Shown: positions 1 to 9,088, counted from the stretch's first letter. The stretch: 64,000 bases of DNA from Candidatus Zhuqueibacterota bacterium (GCA_030950365.1 JAUZRQ010000020.1:30822-94821); one strand, 5' to 3'. Made by a program: numbers and translations. The notes: a model not told the origin generated them from the sequence alone.

Positions 1-729
1 TTTCCCAACGCCAGCGTGCAGTTTGCGCCATTGATCATGATCCTGGCGGTGATCGGCATTCTGTATGGCGCCTGGGTGGCTATGGTACAGCCCGATATTA
101 AGAAACTAGTAGCCTACTCCAGTGTCAGTCACCTCGGGTTTGTCATGCTGGGCATCTTCACGTTTACGCATCAGGGCATGCAGGGTGGCCTGATTCAAAT
201 GGTCAATCACGGATTGAGCACCGGCGCCCTGTTTTTGATTGTGGGCATGATTTATGAGCGGCGCCACACGCGGCTAATTGCCGAGTTCGGCGGACTGGCG
301 CGGCAGTTGCCGATCTTCGCCACATTTTTCATGATTGTGACCCTGTCCTCCATCGGCCTGCCGGGCCTCAATGGCTTCATCGGCGAGTTCCTGGTGCTGC
401 TCGGCGCGTTCCAGACCAATCAAATCCTGACGGCGTTCGCCGCCAGCGGTGTGATCTTCGCCGCGGTGTACATGCTGTGGATGTTCCGCCGAGTGATGTT
501 TGGGCCGATCACGCGCGAAGAAAATAAATCGCTGGCGGATTTGAATCTACGCGAAGTGGTTGTGCTCATACCAATCATCGTGTTCATTGTGTGGATTGGT
601 GTGTGGGCACAGCCGTTTCTGGGAAAAATGGAAGCTTCGGTGGATCACCTGATTCGGCTGGTCGATGCCAAAAAAACCGCCGTTTTGCAAATGAACGATC
701 AGCACATGTGGGCGAGAGGAGATAAATGA
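1..729 (+). CDS. nuoM: NADH-quinone oxidoreductase subunit M (NuoM), 3' part
   Basis: This is the C-terminal part of a proton-pumping membrane subunit of respiratory complex I. The frame is open from base 1, so the gene begins outside the window; about 242 residues are visible. It is hydrophobic with repeated membrane helices. The segment VQPDIKKLVAYSSVSHLGFV is the conserved NuoM/L/N antiporter-like signature, with the helix lysine and the SSVSH motif, and GLPGLNGFIGEF follows as expected. The last bases overlap the nuoN start in an ATGA arrangement, indicating translational coupling. The NuoM rather than NuoL assignment rests on position just before nuoN and on the C-terminal sequence. Confidence 0.93.
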   Translation, partial: FPNASVQFAPLIMILAVIGILYGAWVAMVQPDIKKLVAYSSVSHLGFVMLGIFTFTHQGMQGGLIQMVNHGLSTGALFLIVGMIYERRHTRLIAEFGGLARQLPIFATFFMIVTLSSIGLPGLNGFIGEFLVLLGAFQTNQILTAFAASGVIFAAVYMLWMFRRVMFGPITREENKSLADLNLREVVVLIPIIVFIVWIGVWAQPFLGKMEASVDHLIRLVDAKKTAVLQMNDQHMWARGDK

Positions 730-2183
730 ATACCGCAATTGGCACAATTGATTGGATTCCGGTAGCCCCATTCATCGCACTGTCGGTTCTGGGATTTTTG
801 ATCATGATTATCGGCCTGTTTTTCCCGCGCATTTACCGGGAAACCCTGGGCACCATTACGCTCGTCGGGCTGGCCGTAACATTTTTTTTGATCTTGCAGA
901 ACTGGGGCGAGCCGCGCTATGCATTTGCGAATACCATTGTCGGCGACAAATTCTCCACCGTATTCAATGGCCTCTTTGTGGTTGGCGCCGCCTTGACGAT
1001 TTTGCTATCATTAAATTCGCAGGAAAATCGCTACTTACTGTATGCCGATTACTTCACAGTGATCGTTTTCGCCACGGCTGGCATGGTGCTTATGTCGGCT
1101 GGTACGCACCTGTTGACTATTTTTCTAGGCCTGGAAACCCTGTCCATCGCGCTCTACGTGCTGGCCGGATTCCGCCGTGAAAATGCGTTTTCATTGGAAT
1201 CGGCATTCAAATATTTTCTGCTCGGCGCCTTTGCCAGTGGCTTTTTGCTGTACGGTATCGCCCTGATTTACGGCGCCACTGGCTCGGCCGATATTCAGGA
1301 AGTGACGCGCTGGATTCAACAAAACAGCCTGACCGGCTCGCTCATGTTGCCGATTGGCTTCCTGTTGCTGTTCGTTGGGTTGGGGTTTAAGCTGGCAATC
1401 TTCCCGTTTCACATGTGGGCCCCGGATGTATATCAGGGGGCACCCACGCCGATTTCGGCCTTTATGGCCACAGGTTCCAAAGCCGCCGCCTTTGCCGCAC
1501 TGTTGCGCGTCGCCCTTTCCACGCAATCGTACACTGCTATTGCCTGGGAGCAGGTGCTATGGGTGATCGCTGTAGCCACCATGACCATCGGCAACATCAT
1601 TGCCCTCCGGCAGGATAATATCAAGCGCATGCTCGCATACAGCTCCATCGCCCACGCAGGATATATTTTGATCGGTTTTATTGCCAACAATGAGCTGGGC
1701 CACTCGGGCATGTTGTTTTACCTGCTGAGCTACACGTTCATGAACATCGGCGCCTTCGGCGTGATTTCCTATCTGTCCACCGCCGAACACGAGTTTGTTA
1801 CCCTCGGCGATGTGCGCGGCCTGGCCTACCGGCGGCCGTTCGCGGCCATCGCCATGGCGGTATTTATGTTTTCGCTGGCAGGCATTCCTCCCACGGCCGG
1901 TTTCATCAGCAAATTCTATATTTTCAGTGCCGCGGTGAAGGCCGGATACGTATGGCTGGTCATCCTGGGCGTGATCAATTCCATGATCAGCCTGTACTAC
2001 TACCTCGGCGTCGTGGTGCAGATGTTCATGTCCGCCGTTGAAGAGAAAGCGCCGGCGACGGCCACCCAGCAGCCTGCGGTGGCCCTGGCATTGGTGGTAT
2101 CGATGTTTGCCGTGCTGGGCCTGGGGATTTTCCCATCGCGCTGGCTGGCCGTATTTATGGAGATGGCCCGATCGTTCATCTGA
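726..2183 (+). CDS. nuoN: NADH-quinone oxidoreductase subunit N (NuoN)
   Basis: NuoN is an antiporter-like membrane subunit of complex I that couples quinone reduction to proton translocation. The 485-residue product is the usual family length and is hydrophobic throughout, with about 14 predicted membrane helices. FKLAIFPFHMWAPDVYQGAP and NIKRMLAYSSIAHAGYIL are characteristic motifs of this family. The start overlaps the nuoM stop by four bases. It is the last gene of the nuo operon here, and a terminator-like hairpin follows about 30 bases after the stop. Confidence 0.96.
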   Translation: MNTAIGTIDWIPVAPFIALSVLGFLIMIIGLFFPRIYRETLGTITLVGLAVTFFLILQNWGEPRYAFANTIVGDKFSTVFNGLFVVGAALTILLSLNSQENRYLLYADYFTVIVFATAGMVLMSAGTHLLTIFLGLETLSIALYVLAGFRRENAFSLESAFKYFLLGAFASGFLLYGIALIYGATGSADIQEVTRWIQQNSLTGSLMLPIGFLLLFVGLGFKLAIFPFHMWAPDVYQGAPTPISAFMATGSKAAAFAALLRVALSTQSYTAIAWEQVLWVIAVATMTIGNIIALRQDNIKRMLAYSSIAHAGYILIGFIANNELGHSGMLFYLLSYTFMNIGAFGVISYLSTAEHEFVTLGDVRGLAYRRPFAAIAMAVFMFSLAGIPPTAGFISKFYIFSAAVKAGYVWLVILGVINSMISLYYYLGVVVQMFMSAVEEKAPATATQQPAVALALVVSMFAVLGLGIFPSRWLAVFMEMARSFI

Positions 2184-2212
2184 TTCGGATCATAGTTTGA
2201 ATCGGCAACACG

Positions 2213-2245
2213 AAAAGGAGGAGGCGATCGCTTTCTCCTTTTTTG
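2213..2245 (+). terminator. Rho-independent terminator after nuoN
   Basis: AAAAGGAG (2213-2220) pairs with CTCCTTTT (2235-2242), the interior contains a further self-complementary GCGATCGC, and a T-run follows. The position 30 bases downstream of the nuoN stop fits the end of the nuo transcript. Confidence 0.6.
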
Positions 2246-2386
2246 TTGTGTGTACGGGGCGCCTGATCGTTCAGGTGCTTCGGGGAAGAAGTCGCCATGG
2301 CATGTGCCGGAGAATTCGGGCCGGTGCCAACGGCCGCAAAGGACCAAAATGTATGGCGGAGCATTAAATTTGGAGAGGATAATGGA

Positions 2387-3316
2387 ATGCGCCTGCATCC
2401 CGATCCGGTAATCGACCGGATTTTTCAAAGCATTGCTAAAGACAATGTGTCGGGGGCATCGGTTCTATTCAAGCGCGCTTTCGAGCTTTTTCCGCGCATG
2501 GCGGAAATTTTGAGCCAACAGGAAGACCGGGAACTAAAACCGTTTTTGCAGGACGTGGCCAAAAAGCTGGTTGACTTGCAGCCGGGAATGGCGCCATTTG
2601 TACATCTGGCGCGTTATATTGATAATTTTACTAGCGGCAAATTTGATAAAAACGTCATCATGAATGCGTTTCGTGCTTTTCCGTTGGCCGCCGATCGGCT
2701 CATTGAAAAACAAAAACGCGCCATTGTGAAAACGGCGCTAAATGAGACCGCGGGGATGCGCCGTATCCTAACGCACAGCCGTAGCTCGCTGGTTGAACGG
2801 TTTCTTCGAGAATGGCTTGGAGCAGATCGAAAACGGGAAGTGTTTGCCACGGAATCGCGGCCGGTAGGTGAGGGAGTGCAGTTGCTTGAAGCATTGCAAG
2901 AGTTGCCCAACCGCAAAACGTTGCTAGTGGATGACGCCCGCAGCCTGATCATGCCGAAAATTGATGCTGTGGTGATTGGCGCCGATCGCATCTGCGAGCA
3001 AAATCTGCTCAACAAAATCGGTACGCTGGCGCTGGCACTGCTGGCGCGAGAGATGAACAAGCCGGTTTTTGTGCTGGCCGATGGCAGCAAAATGATTCCA
3101 GCGAAACTGTGCCAGCATAAAGAACGGTTCCATCCGCCTGAGGAAATTCAGCTAAAAGCGAACCGGTTCGAGATAATGAATCTGTATTTCGAAGAGGTCC
3201 CCAATTCATTCTTCCGGTTCATCACCGCTGACGGTGTGGCCAATGCGCGGGATATCCGGGCGCACTTTCGGCAGGGGCGGTGGGAGATGTTTTGTTTTGA
3301 AACCGACCCCGATTGA
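2387..3316 (+). CDS. IF-2B-superfamily protein (translation initiation factor 2B-like)
   Basis: This 309-residue protein belongs by its C-terminal half to the IF-2B superfamily, which includes eIF-2B regulatory subunits, methylthioribose-1-phosphate isomerase and ribose-1,5-bisphosphate isomerase. The evidence is KIDAVVIGADRICEQN followed by NKIGTLALALLAREMNKP and VFVLADGSK, matching the conserved GADR, NKIGT and late nucleotide or sugar-phosphate-binding strand. The N-terminal 130 residues look helical, as in these families. The start at 2387 is chosen because GGAGAGG lies about eight bases upstream; an upstream in-frame ATG at 2297 lacks this. The substrate is unknown. It sits alone between the nuo operon and ffh. 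Confidence 0.75.
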   Translation: MRLHPDPVIDRIFQSIAKDNVSGASVLFKRAFELFPRMAEILSQQEDRELKPFLQDVAKKLVDLQPGMAPFVHLARYIDNFTSGKFDKNVIMNAFRAFPLAADRLIEKQKRAIVKTALNETAGMRRILTHSRSSLVERFLREWLGADRKREVFATESRPVGEGVQLLEALQELPNRKTLLVDDARSLIMPKIDAVVIGADRICEQNLLNKIGTLALALLAREMNKPVFVLADGSKMIPAKLCQHKERFHPPEEIQLKANRFEIMNLYFEEVPNSFFRFITADGVANARDIRAHFRQGRWEMFCFETDPD

Positions 3317-3366
3317 TACGGTACAGGCTGGTTTTGACCGCCGAATGCGGCGCTAACAAAAAAAGC

Positions 3367-3397
3367 TTGCAAACACAGGTTTAATTTCTTAAATTTG
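3367..3397 (+). promoter_or_regulatory. Candidate ffh-operon promoter (TTGC...TAAATTTG)
   Basis: TTGC at 3367-3370 is followed after 19 bases by TAAATTTG at 3390-3397. This fits the TTG / TAnnTTTG arrangement described for Bacteroidota promoters, and also passes as TTGCAA-17-TAAATT under a sigma70 model. It lies about 85 bases before the ffh start codon. Confidence 0.45.
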
Positions 3398-3434
3398 CGT
3401 GAATTAAACTCATATTTTGCGGGGGAATATCCGG

Positions 3435-3462
3435 AAATCACAGATATTCTCTGTGATTTTTA
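3435..3462 (+). promoter_or_regulatory. Hairpin plus T-run in the ffh leader
   Basis: AAATCACAGA (3435-3444) and TCTGTGATTT (3450-3459) form a perfect 10-bp stem with a TATTC loop, followed by TTATTTT. It looks like an intrinsic terminator but ends only about 20 bases before the ffh ATG and lies downstream of the candidate promoter. It could be an attenuator, or simply terminate upstream transcription. Confidence 0.5.
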
Positions 3463-3480
3463 TTTTGCTCGGCGGCGGCG

Positions 3481-4800
3481 ATGCTACAGGAACTTACGGA
3501 AAAATTTGAAGGCGTCTTCCGGAAACTCAAAGGGCACGGAAAGATCACCGAAAAGCACGTGTCCGAAACCCTGCGTGACATTCGCAGGGTCCTCCTGGAA
3601 GCGGATGTCAATTATAAAGTTGTCAAACAATTCGTAGCTGCGGTTCAGGAAAAGGCGGTTGGTGCGGATGTGATCCGCAGTGTGACGCCAGCTCAGCAGA
3701 TCATTAAAATCGTGCACGATGAGCTGGCGGCATTGATGGGGGGATCGGAAACTCCCATCCGGATGGCCAATATTCCTCCTACCATAATCATGGCAGTTGG
3801 CCTCCAGGGTTCAGGGAAAACAACTTTCTGTGGCAAATTAGCCAATAAGCTCAAAAAACAGAGCAAACATCCGCTGCTGGTCGGCGCCGATTTGCAGCGC
3901 CCGGCGGCGGTGGAACAATTGCGAGTTCTGGGAGATCAGATCGGCGTTGCGGTGTATTCGGATTTGAACGCCCGACCGGTCGATGTGTGCAAACAGGGCT
4001 TCAAGCTTGCACGTGAGCACGGCCATGATGTGATCATTCTGGACACGGCAGGCCGGCTGCACGTGGATGATGCGTTGATGGACGAGCTCTTTGAAATCAA
4101 GGAAACCCTGAAGCCGCACGAGATTCTGTTCGTGGCCGATGGCATGACCGGCCAGGACGCCGTAAACGCCGCACTGGCGTTTCAGGAGCGGCTGGATTTC
4201 ACCGGCGTGGTACTCACCAAAATGGATGGCGATGCTCGCGGCGGTGCCGCGCTGTCGATCAAGGCCGTGACCCAGCGGCCCATCAAATTCATCGGCGTCG
4301 GTGAAAAGCTGGATGCGCTGGAAAACTTCCACCCGGATCGCATGGCATCGCGGATCCTGGGCATGGGTGATATCGTCTCGCTGGTGGAAAAAGCCCAGGA
4401 AACCATCGATCAGGAAAAGGCGCGCAAGTTGGAAAAGAAGCTGCGTCGCGCCGAGTTCACCCTGGAGGATTTTTACGAGCAGATCCAGCAGGTTAAAAAA
4501 ATGGGACCGCTGAGCCAGTTGATTGGTATGATGCCCGGCATGGGCGGCAAGGCCCTGAAAAACATTGAAGTGGATGACCGCGCCTTGGTGCGCATTGAGG
4601 CCATCATCAATTCCATGACCCCGGAAGAACGCCGCCGACCGCAGATCATCAATGGCAGCCGCCGAATGCGCATTGCGCGCGGTAGCGGCACTTCCGTGCA
4701 GGATGTGAACCGGCTGCTGAAACAATATTTTGCCATGCAAAAGATGTTTAAACAATTGAATAAAAAAGGATTATGGAATAAACTGCAGTTGCCGCTTTAA
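3481..4800 (+). CDS. ffh: Signal recognition particle protein Ffh
   Basis: Ffh is the GTPase of the signal recognition particle; it binds signal peptides and 4.5S RNA and delivers ribosomes to FtsY at the membrane. The 439-residue protein shows the helical N domain (about 1-95), the G domain with P-loop GLQGSGKTT (107-115), DTAGRLHVDD and TKMDGDARGG, and the M domain with MGPLSQLIGMMPGMGG and the RNA-binding segment NGSRRMRIARGSGTSVQDVN. No strong Shine-Dalgarno precedes the ATG, only a GGCGGCGGCG stretch. It heads the ffh-rpsP-khpA-rimM-trmD-rplS cluster, a conserved bacterial arrangement. Confidence 0.98.
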   Translation: MLQELTEKFEGVFRKLKGHGKITEKHVSETLRDIRRVLLEADVNYKVVKQFVAAVQEKAVGADVIRSVTPAQQIIKIVHDELAALMGGSETPIRMANIPPTIIMAVGLQGSGKTTFCGKLANKLKKQSKHPLLVGADLQRPAAVEQLRVLGDQIGVAVYSDLNARPVDVCKQGFKLAREHGHDVIILDTAGRLHVDDALMDELFEIKETLKPHEILFVADGMTGQDAVNAALAFQERLDFTGVVLTKMDGDARGGAALSIKAVTQRPIKFIGVGEKLDALENFHPDRMASRILGMGDIVSLVEKAQETIDQEKARKLEKKLRRAEFTLEDFYEQIQQVKKMGPLSQLIGMMPGMGGKALKNIEVDDRALVRIEAIINSMTPEERRRPQIINGSRRMRIARGSGTSVQDVNRLLKQYFAMQKMFKQLNKKGLWNKLQLPL

Positions 4801-4835
4801 TTTGAGAACGTTTAATTGAAAAAGGAGGTTTAAAT

Positions 4836-5414
4836 TTGGCAGTACGTTTGCGCTTAACTCGAATGGGGAGGAGAAAGAAGCCATTTTATCGCATTGTGGC
4901 CGTAGATTCTCGCGTCAAACGAGACGGTAAATATCTGGAAGCCATCGGGTTTTACAACCCGATCCCGGAGCCGTACGAACTTCAAATTGATACAGACAGA
5001 GCCCTTTATTGGCTTAAAAAGGGTGCGCAGCCGTCCGATACGGTGCGAAGCCTTTTCCGTCGCAAGGGGATCATGCTGCGCTGGGACCTGATCCAGCGGG
5101 GCAAGAGCGAGGCCGAGATAGAAGAAGAAGTGAAAAAATGGGAAGTTTTGCAGCAGGAACGGCTGAAACGCATCGAGGCCGAAAAGATTCAGAAGATGCG
5201 CAGCAAAGAGAAACAGGCCGAAAAAGAAGCCGTGAAAGAAGCTGCCAGAAAGGCCGCGGAGGCGGATACGGAAGAAGCGAAGGCGGAATCGGAACCGGAA
5301 GTCGAAGCCAAAGCTGCTGAATCCACCGAAGCCGCTGAATCGGCGCGAGCATCTGCAGAAAGCGAAGAGAGCGCGGAAAGTCAGGACACCTCTGAAGCGG
5401 AAAAATCCGAATAA
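4836..5414 (+). CDS. rpsP: 30S ribosomal protein S16 with long acidic C-terminal tail
   Basis: S16 is a small-subunit protein needed for 30S assembly. Residues 1 to about 82 form the canonical domain (AVRLRLTRMGRRKKPFYRIV, then PSDTVRSLFRRKG). The rest, to residue 192, is a charged helical stretch rich in Lys and Glu that becomes an Ala/Glu/Ser-rich acidic tail. This makes it roughly twice the usual 80-90 residues. The start is TTG at 4836, placed by a strong AAAGGAGG seven bases upstream; no ATG precedes the conserved AVRLRL. It follows ffh by 35 bases. Confidence 0.96.
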   Translation: MAVRLRLTRMGRRKKPFYRIVAVDSRVKRDGKYLEAIGFYNPIPEPYELQIDTDRALYWLKKGAQPSDTVRSLFRRKGIMLRWDLIQRGKSEAEIEEEVKKWEVLQQERLKRIEAEKIQKMRSKEKQAEKEAVKEAARKAAEADTEEAKAESEPEVEAKAAESTEAAESARASAESEESAESQDTSEAEKSE

Positions 5415-5575
5415 ACAATGTAATATGCCCAGCCCTGAATCGACACATGCTTGAGAACCATAAACTGCCTTCATCGATCTTCTTCTACGAAAGGTCATTT
5501 TCGAAATAATCGGAAATCAGGAAATGATTGGGAAACAGAGGATGATGTCGGATTAACCCTGGAGGAGGGTTTTTT

Positions 5576-5806
5576 ATGAAAGATTTTATCATCTTTATTG
5601 TCAAGCATTTGGTGGATGACCCTGACGCCGTAACCGTGAACGAGGTCGATGGTGAAAAGACGGTCGTCTACGAATTGCGGGTTGGGCCTGGTGACATGGG
5701 GAAGGTGATCGGCAAGCGCGGACAAACGGCCAAGTCCATTCGGACGCTGCTGGCCGCTGCTTCTGCGAAAACGGGGAAACGCGCTGTTCTGGAGATTCTG
5801 GAATAG
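5576..5806 (+). CDS. khpA: KH-domain RNA-binding protein KhpA
   Basis: This 76-residue single KH-domain protein is of the KhpA/YlqC family, which binds RNA, often with KhpB, and affects ribosome and cell-envelope functions. The GxxG loop is seen in MGKVIGKRGQTAKSIRTLL. GGAGGAGGG precedes the ATG by six bases. The gene lies between rpsP and rimM, its usual place. It ends in TAG, which shows that TAG is a normal stop codon in this genome. Confidence 0.93.
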   Translation: MKDFIIFIVKHLVDDPDAVTVNEVDGEKTVVYELRVGPGDMGKVIGKRGQTAKSIRTLLAAASAKTGKRAVLEILE

Positions 5807-5904
5807 CCGTTCAACCTGTCACGAACCAGGCGGTACGTCAGGTCGCAGGCCATTCGATCGGCCTGTGCGTGGCATTTTGTTTCACCTAAGGCCGGTTGAA
5901 GTCC

Positions 5905-6426
5905 ATGACGCGTCATCCCCTGGATATCACGGTTGGAAAAATTCTCAAACCTCATGGCATTAAGGGGTATGTTCGGGTTTTTCCGACAACCGATCACCCG
6001 GAACGTTTCCGCGCTCTGAATAAGGTACGAGTGATACAGGCAGACCAGTCTGCCCTTCACCTGACCATTGACAATGTGGTGCTGCAGGCGAATGCTCTGT
6101 TGATTAAATTCGCCGAGATTTCCACGCGAAATCAGGCGGAAACATTGCGTAATGCCCGAATTGTAATCGATCGTAGCGAATGCCTGCCGCTGGAAAAAGA
6201 CAGCTATTATATTTTTGAGTTGGTGGGCTGCCGTGTGTTCACGACAGCCGGTGAAGAGCTCGGCACCCTCGAAGAGGTGTGGGAGTTCCCGGCGAACGAT
6301 GTGTATGTCGTTCGCAAACAGGGCAGGGAAATCCTGATCCCTGCGGTGGCCGAGTTTGTGAAATTGGTGGACATTGAAAATCAACGCATTGAGATTGAGC
6401 CTGTGGATGGCCTCATACCGGAATGA
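5905..6426 (+). CDS. rimM: Ribosome maturation factor RimM
   Basis: RimM binds S19 and assists maturation of the 30S head. The 173-residue product has the N-terminal domain ([20 protein letters not shown]) and the C-terminal PRC-barrel domain ([13 protein letters not shown], then [15 protein letters not shown]). ATG 5905 is preferred; an in-frame TTG at 5896 is the alternative and would add three residues. Neither has a strong ribosome-binding site, AAGG at about 5888 being the nearest. The stop overlaps the trmD start. Confidence 0.95.
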   Translation: MTRHPLDITVGKILKPHGIKGYVRVFPTTDHPERFRALNKVRVIQADQSALHLTIDNVVLQANALLIKFAEISTRNQAETLRNARIVIDRSECLPLEKDSYYIFELVGCRVFTTAGEELGTLEEVWEFPANDVYVVRKQGREILIPAVAEFVKLVDIENQRIEIEPVDGLIPE

Positions 6427-7136
6427 TGAAACAATTTCACGTGGTGACGGCTTTCCCGAACATGTTCGAAAACGTGTTCGGCGAAAGCATTTTGAAACGG
6501 GCTCAGGATAAAGGCCTTGCCAAAATCGAGGTGCACGACCTCCGCGACTTTACGTTCGATAAACATAAAACGGTCGATGATTATCCCTTTGGGGGCGGTT
6601 CCGGAATGATTTTAAAGCCGGAACCCATTTTTTTGTGTGTCGAAAATATTCTTGAAAATTACGAGCTCGGGAATCCTCGCATTATCCTGACCTCGCCGGC
6701 CGGCCGGGTATTTAACCAGGCCTATGCCAACGAAATGGCCGCGGACGATCGCGACATGATCATCATCTGCGGGCATTACAAGGGCGTGGATGAGCGAGTG
6801 CGCGAACATCTCGCTACCGAAGAGATCAGTATCGGCGATTTCATTCTCACCGGTGGCGAAATCCCCACCATGGCCATTGTGGATGCCGTGGTACGGTTGC
6901 TGCCGGGGGTGCTCGGCGATTTCGACTCGGCGGCGAGCGATTCCTTCCAAACCGGCACGCTGGACCATCCTCATTATACTCGGCCGCGGGATTTTCGCGG
7001 CATGAAGGTGCCGGATGTGTTGCTCTCGGGCAATCATGCCAAAATCGAAGCCTGGCGACGGGAAATGGCACTGAAGCGGACTCGCGAACGACGGAGCGAT
7101 TTGCTCGAGAAAAACGACGAAAAGAATAATGCATAG
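6423..7136 (+). CDS. trmD: tRNA (guanine-N1)-methyltransferase TrmD
   Basis: TrmD methylates G37 of tRNAs using S-adenosylmethionine in a trefoil-knot (SPOUT) fold and thereby prevents frameshifting. The 237-residue protein shows FPFGGG-like [11 protein letters not shown], the knot segments [14 protein letters not shown] and [13 protein letters not shown], and the C-terminal [20 protein letters not shown]. It overlaps rimM by four bases (ATGA). The last residues are charged and variable. Confidence 0.97.
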   Translation: MMKQFHVVTAFPNMFENVFGESILKRAQDKGLAKIEVHDLRDFTFDKHKTVDDYPFGGGSGMILKPEPIFLCVENILENYELGNPRIILTSPAGRVFNQAYANEMAADDRDMIIICGHYKGVDERVREHLATEEISIGDFILTGGEIPTMAIVDAVVRLLPGVLGDFDSAASDSFQTGTLDHPHYTRPRDFRGMKVPDVLLSGNHAKIEAWRREMALKRTRERRSDLLEKNDEKNNA

Positions 7137-7167
7137 AATGAATAGACTGGTAGAGGAGGTGATTCCT

Positions 7168-7512
7168 ATGAACAAAATCGATGCCTTGACGGCAGCCCAA
7201 TTGCGGACCGATTTGCCGGATTTTCGCCCGGGCGATACGGTGGCCGTGCATTACCGAGTGGTTGAAGGCGACAAAGAGAGAATTCAGATCTTTGAAGGCG
7301 TGGTGATCAAACGCCATGGTAGTGGTGTTAACGAAACATTTACCGTTCGCAAAGTGACCGGCGGCATTGGTGTGGAGCGCATTTTTCCGATGCATTCGCC
7401 GAATATTCAGAAAATTGAGCACAAGCGCATGGGCAAAGTGCGTCGCGCCAAGTTGTATTACCTGAGAGAGCGCAAGGGAAAATCCGCCCGAATTGCCGAA
7501 CGCCGTCCGTAA
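7168..7512 (+). CDS. rplS: 50S ribosomal protein L19
   Basis: L19 sits at the interface of the ribosomal subunits. The 114-residue protein carries the signature [16 protein letters not shown], then [16 protein letters not shown] and [16 protein letters not shown] 7168 is chosen because GAGGAGGTGA lies just upstream and because the family starts about here; ATG 7129 would add 13 non-conserved residues and overlap trmD. It is the last gene of the ffh operon, with a terminator 30 bases on. Confidence 0.97.
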   Translation: MNKIDALTAAQLRTDLPDFRPGDTVAVHYRVVEGDKERIQIFEGVVIKRHGSGVNETFTVRKVTGGIGVERIFPMHSPNIQKIEHKRMGKVRRAKLYYLRERKGKSARIAERRP

Positions 7513-7540
7513 AAGGTGTGGAGGCGTCAGATTTGTCAGC

Positions 7541-7577
7541 AAAGCCGTTGTCCAGATTACTTGGAAACGGCTTTTTT
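7541..7577 (+). terminator. Rho-independent terminator after rplS
   Basis: AAAGCCGTT (7541-7549) pairs with AACGGCTTT (7566-7574), followed by a T-run. It closes the ffh-to-rplS operon. Confidence 0.75.
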
Positions 7578-7656
7578 GTATTTGAGCTGATGGATTTCGA
7601 GTTAAGGCATTTCAATGAAATTTCGATAACGGATGGTTTTGAGACGGAAGCAGACA

Positions 7657-8997
7657 ATGGAAAAGCGATATGCGCAAATTCAGACGGTCATCCCCGGACC
7701 GAAAAGCCAAGCTTTGCTGCAGCGAAAGCAACAGGCGGTGCCTGCCGGTGCGTATCACAACGTGCCGGTGTTCATCGAAAAGGCGGAAAATGCGCTGCTT
7801 ACCGATGTGGATGGCAATGTGTTCATCGATTTTGCGGCGGGGATCGGTGTGCTAAACGTCGGGCATGCGCATCCGCAGGTGGTTGGGGCGGCAGCGGAGC
7901 AGCTCTCGCGATTGACGCACGCCTGTTTTCATCTCACTATGTACGAACCGTATGTGGCGCTGGCCGAAACGTTGAACGAAAAGGTGCCCGGCGATTTTGC
8001 CAAAAAAACGTATTTCGTCAACAGTGGCGCCGAGGCGGTGGAAAATGCCGTGAAAATCGCCCGCTATGTCACCGGCCGCCAGGCGGTTGTGGCGTTCGAG
8101 CATGGCTTTCATGGCCGTACCCTGCTCGGAATGTCCCTCACCGGCAAAGTGATGCCCTACAAAAAGGGCTTCGGGCCGATGGCGCCGGAGGTGTATCACA
8201 TGCCGTTTCCGTATTGCTACCCCTGTCCGGTGGGCCGCAAAAACGGGCGCTGCTGCATGGCCAACGAGGAGCATCTGCAGGCGTTTTTCACCACGCACGT
8301 CCCGCCGGAGCAGGTTGCCGCGATCATCTTTGAGCCGGTGCTCGGCGAGGGTGGCATTTTGCCGGTGGATGCCGAGTTTTTGCAGCTCCTGTTTGCGTTT
8401 GCTCGTGAACACGGCATTTTGCTGATCGCTGATGAAATTCAGACCGGCTGGGGCCGCACCGGCAAATGGTTTGCCATGGAGCATTTTGGCCTGGCGGCGG
8501 ATTTCACCGTGACGGCCAAATCGCTGGGCGGCGGGCTGCCCATTGCCGCGGTCACCGGCCGCGCCGAGCTAATGGACCGGGTGCATGCGGGTGGCATCGG
8601 CAGCACGTATTCGGGCAACCCGGCGGCCTGCGCAGCGGGGCTGGCAGCGATCCGGGTGATTGAAGACAACAACCTGTGCGAACGCGCCGGGCGCATCGGC
8701 CAGCGCGTGCGCGAAAAATTGACCGAATTGCAGCAACGTGTTCCGATCATCGGGCAGGTACGTGGCCTGGGCGCCATGACCGGCATCGAGTTCGTGCAGG
8801 ACCGCGATTCGCGCTCGCCGCATCCGGAGGTGGTCAAAAGCATTCAAAAGCGGTGCTACGAGCAGGGACTGATCGTGCTCAAGGCCGGATCCTTCGGCAA
8901 CGTCATCCGCATGCTGATGCCGCTCACCATCCCGGATGATGTGCTGGAAGAGGGATTGATGATTTTTGAAAGCGCGGTGCTGCGGGAAATCGAATGA
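7657..8997 (+). CDS. Class III aminotransferase, GabT-like
   Basis: This is a pyridoxal-phosphate enzyme of the 4-aminobutyrate/ornithine aminotransferase class (446 residues). Visible features are the FVNSGAEAVENAVKIAR cofactor-phosphate motif, FEHGFHGRT, the IIFEPVLGEGG substrate region, LLIADEIQTGWGRTGKWFA with the aspartate that contacts the PLP nitrogen, and the Schiff-base lysine in TAKSLGGGLP. Overall it resembles 4-aminobutyrate transaminases, but substrate cannot be fixed from sequence. ATG 7657 is preferred over ATG 7633 because the family starts nearer there and a purine-rich GACGGAAG lies upstream. Confidence 0.85.
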   Translation: MEKRYAQIQTVIPGPKSQALLQRKQQAVPAGAYHNVPVFIEKAENALLTDVDGNVFIDFAAGIGVLNVGHAHPQVVGAAAEQLSRLTHACFHLTMYEPYVALAETLNEKVPGDFAKKTYFVNSGAEAVENAVKIARYVTGRQAVVAFEHGFHGRTLLGMSLTGKVMPYKKGFGPMAPEVYHMPFPYCYPCPVGRKNGRCCMANEEHLQAFFTTHVPPEQVAAIIFEPVLGEGGILPVDAEFLQLLFAFAREHGILLIADEIQTGWGRTGKWFAMEHFGLAADFTVTAKSLGGGLPIAAVTGRAELMDRVHAGGIGSTYSGNPAACAAGLAAIRVIEDNNLCERAGRIGQRVREKLTELQQRVPIIGQVRGLGAMTGIEFVQDRDSRSPHPEVVKSIQKRCYEQGLIVLKAGSFGNVIRMLMPLTIPDDVLEEGLMIFESAVLREIE

Positions 8998-9056
8998 AAC
9001 GCCAGGCACCTCGATGGTGCCAGATGTTTAGATAAACCGAAATTTCGAAAATTCGC

Positions 9057-9088
9057 TTGCATCTTAAGCCTATATTTCGTTAAATTTA
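9057..9088 (+). promoter_or_regulatory. Candidate promoter upstream of ribonuclease G gene
   Basis: TTGC at 9057-9060 and TAAATTTA at 9081-9088 are 20 bases apart, the same arrangement as in front of ffh. About 140 bases separate it from the rng start. Confidence 0.4.

Noticed and set aside
3838..4755. Minus-strand open frame of 305 codons opposite ffh.
   Set aside because: It is the antisense shadow of the G and M domains of ffh, with no signal of its own.
9005..9021. GGCACC-TCGAT-GGTGCC hairpin after the aminotransferase gene as a terminator.
   Set aside because: A good stem is present, but no T-run follows, so it was not called a terminator.
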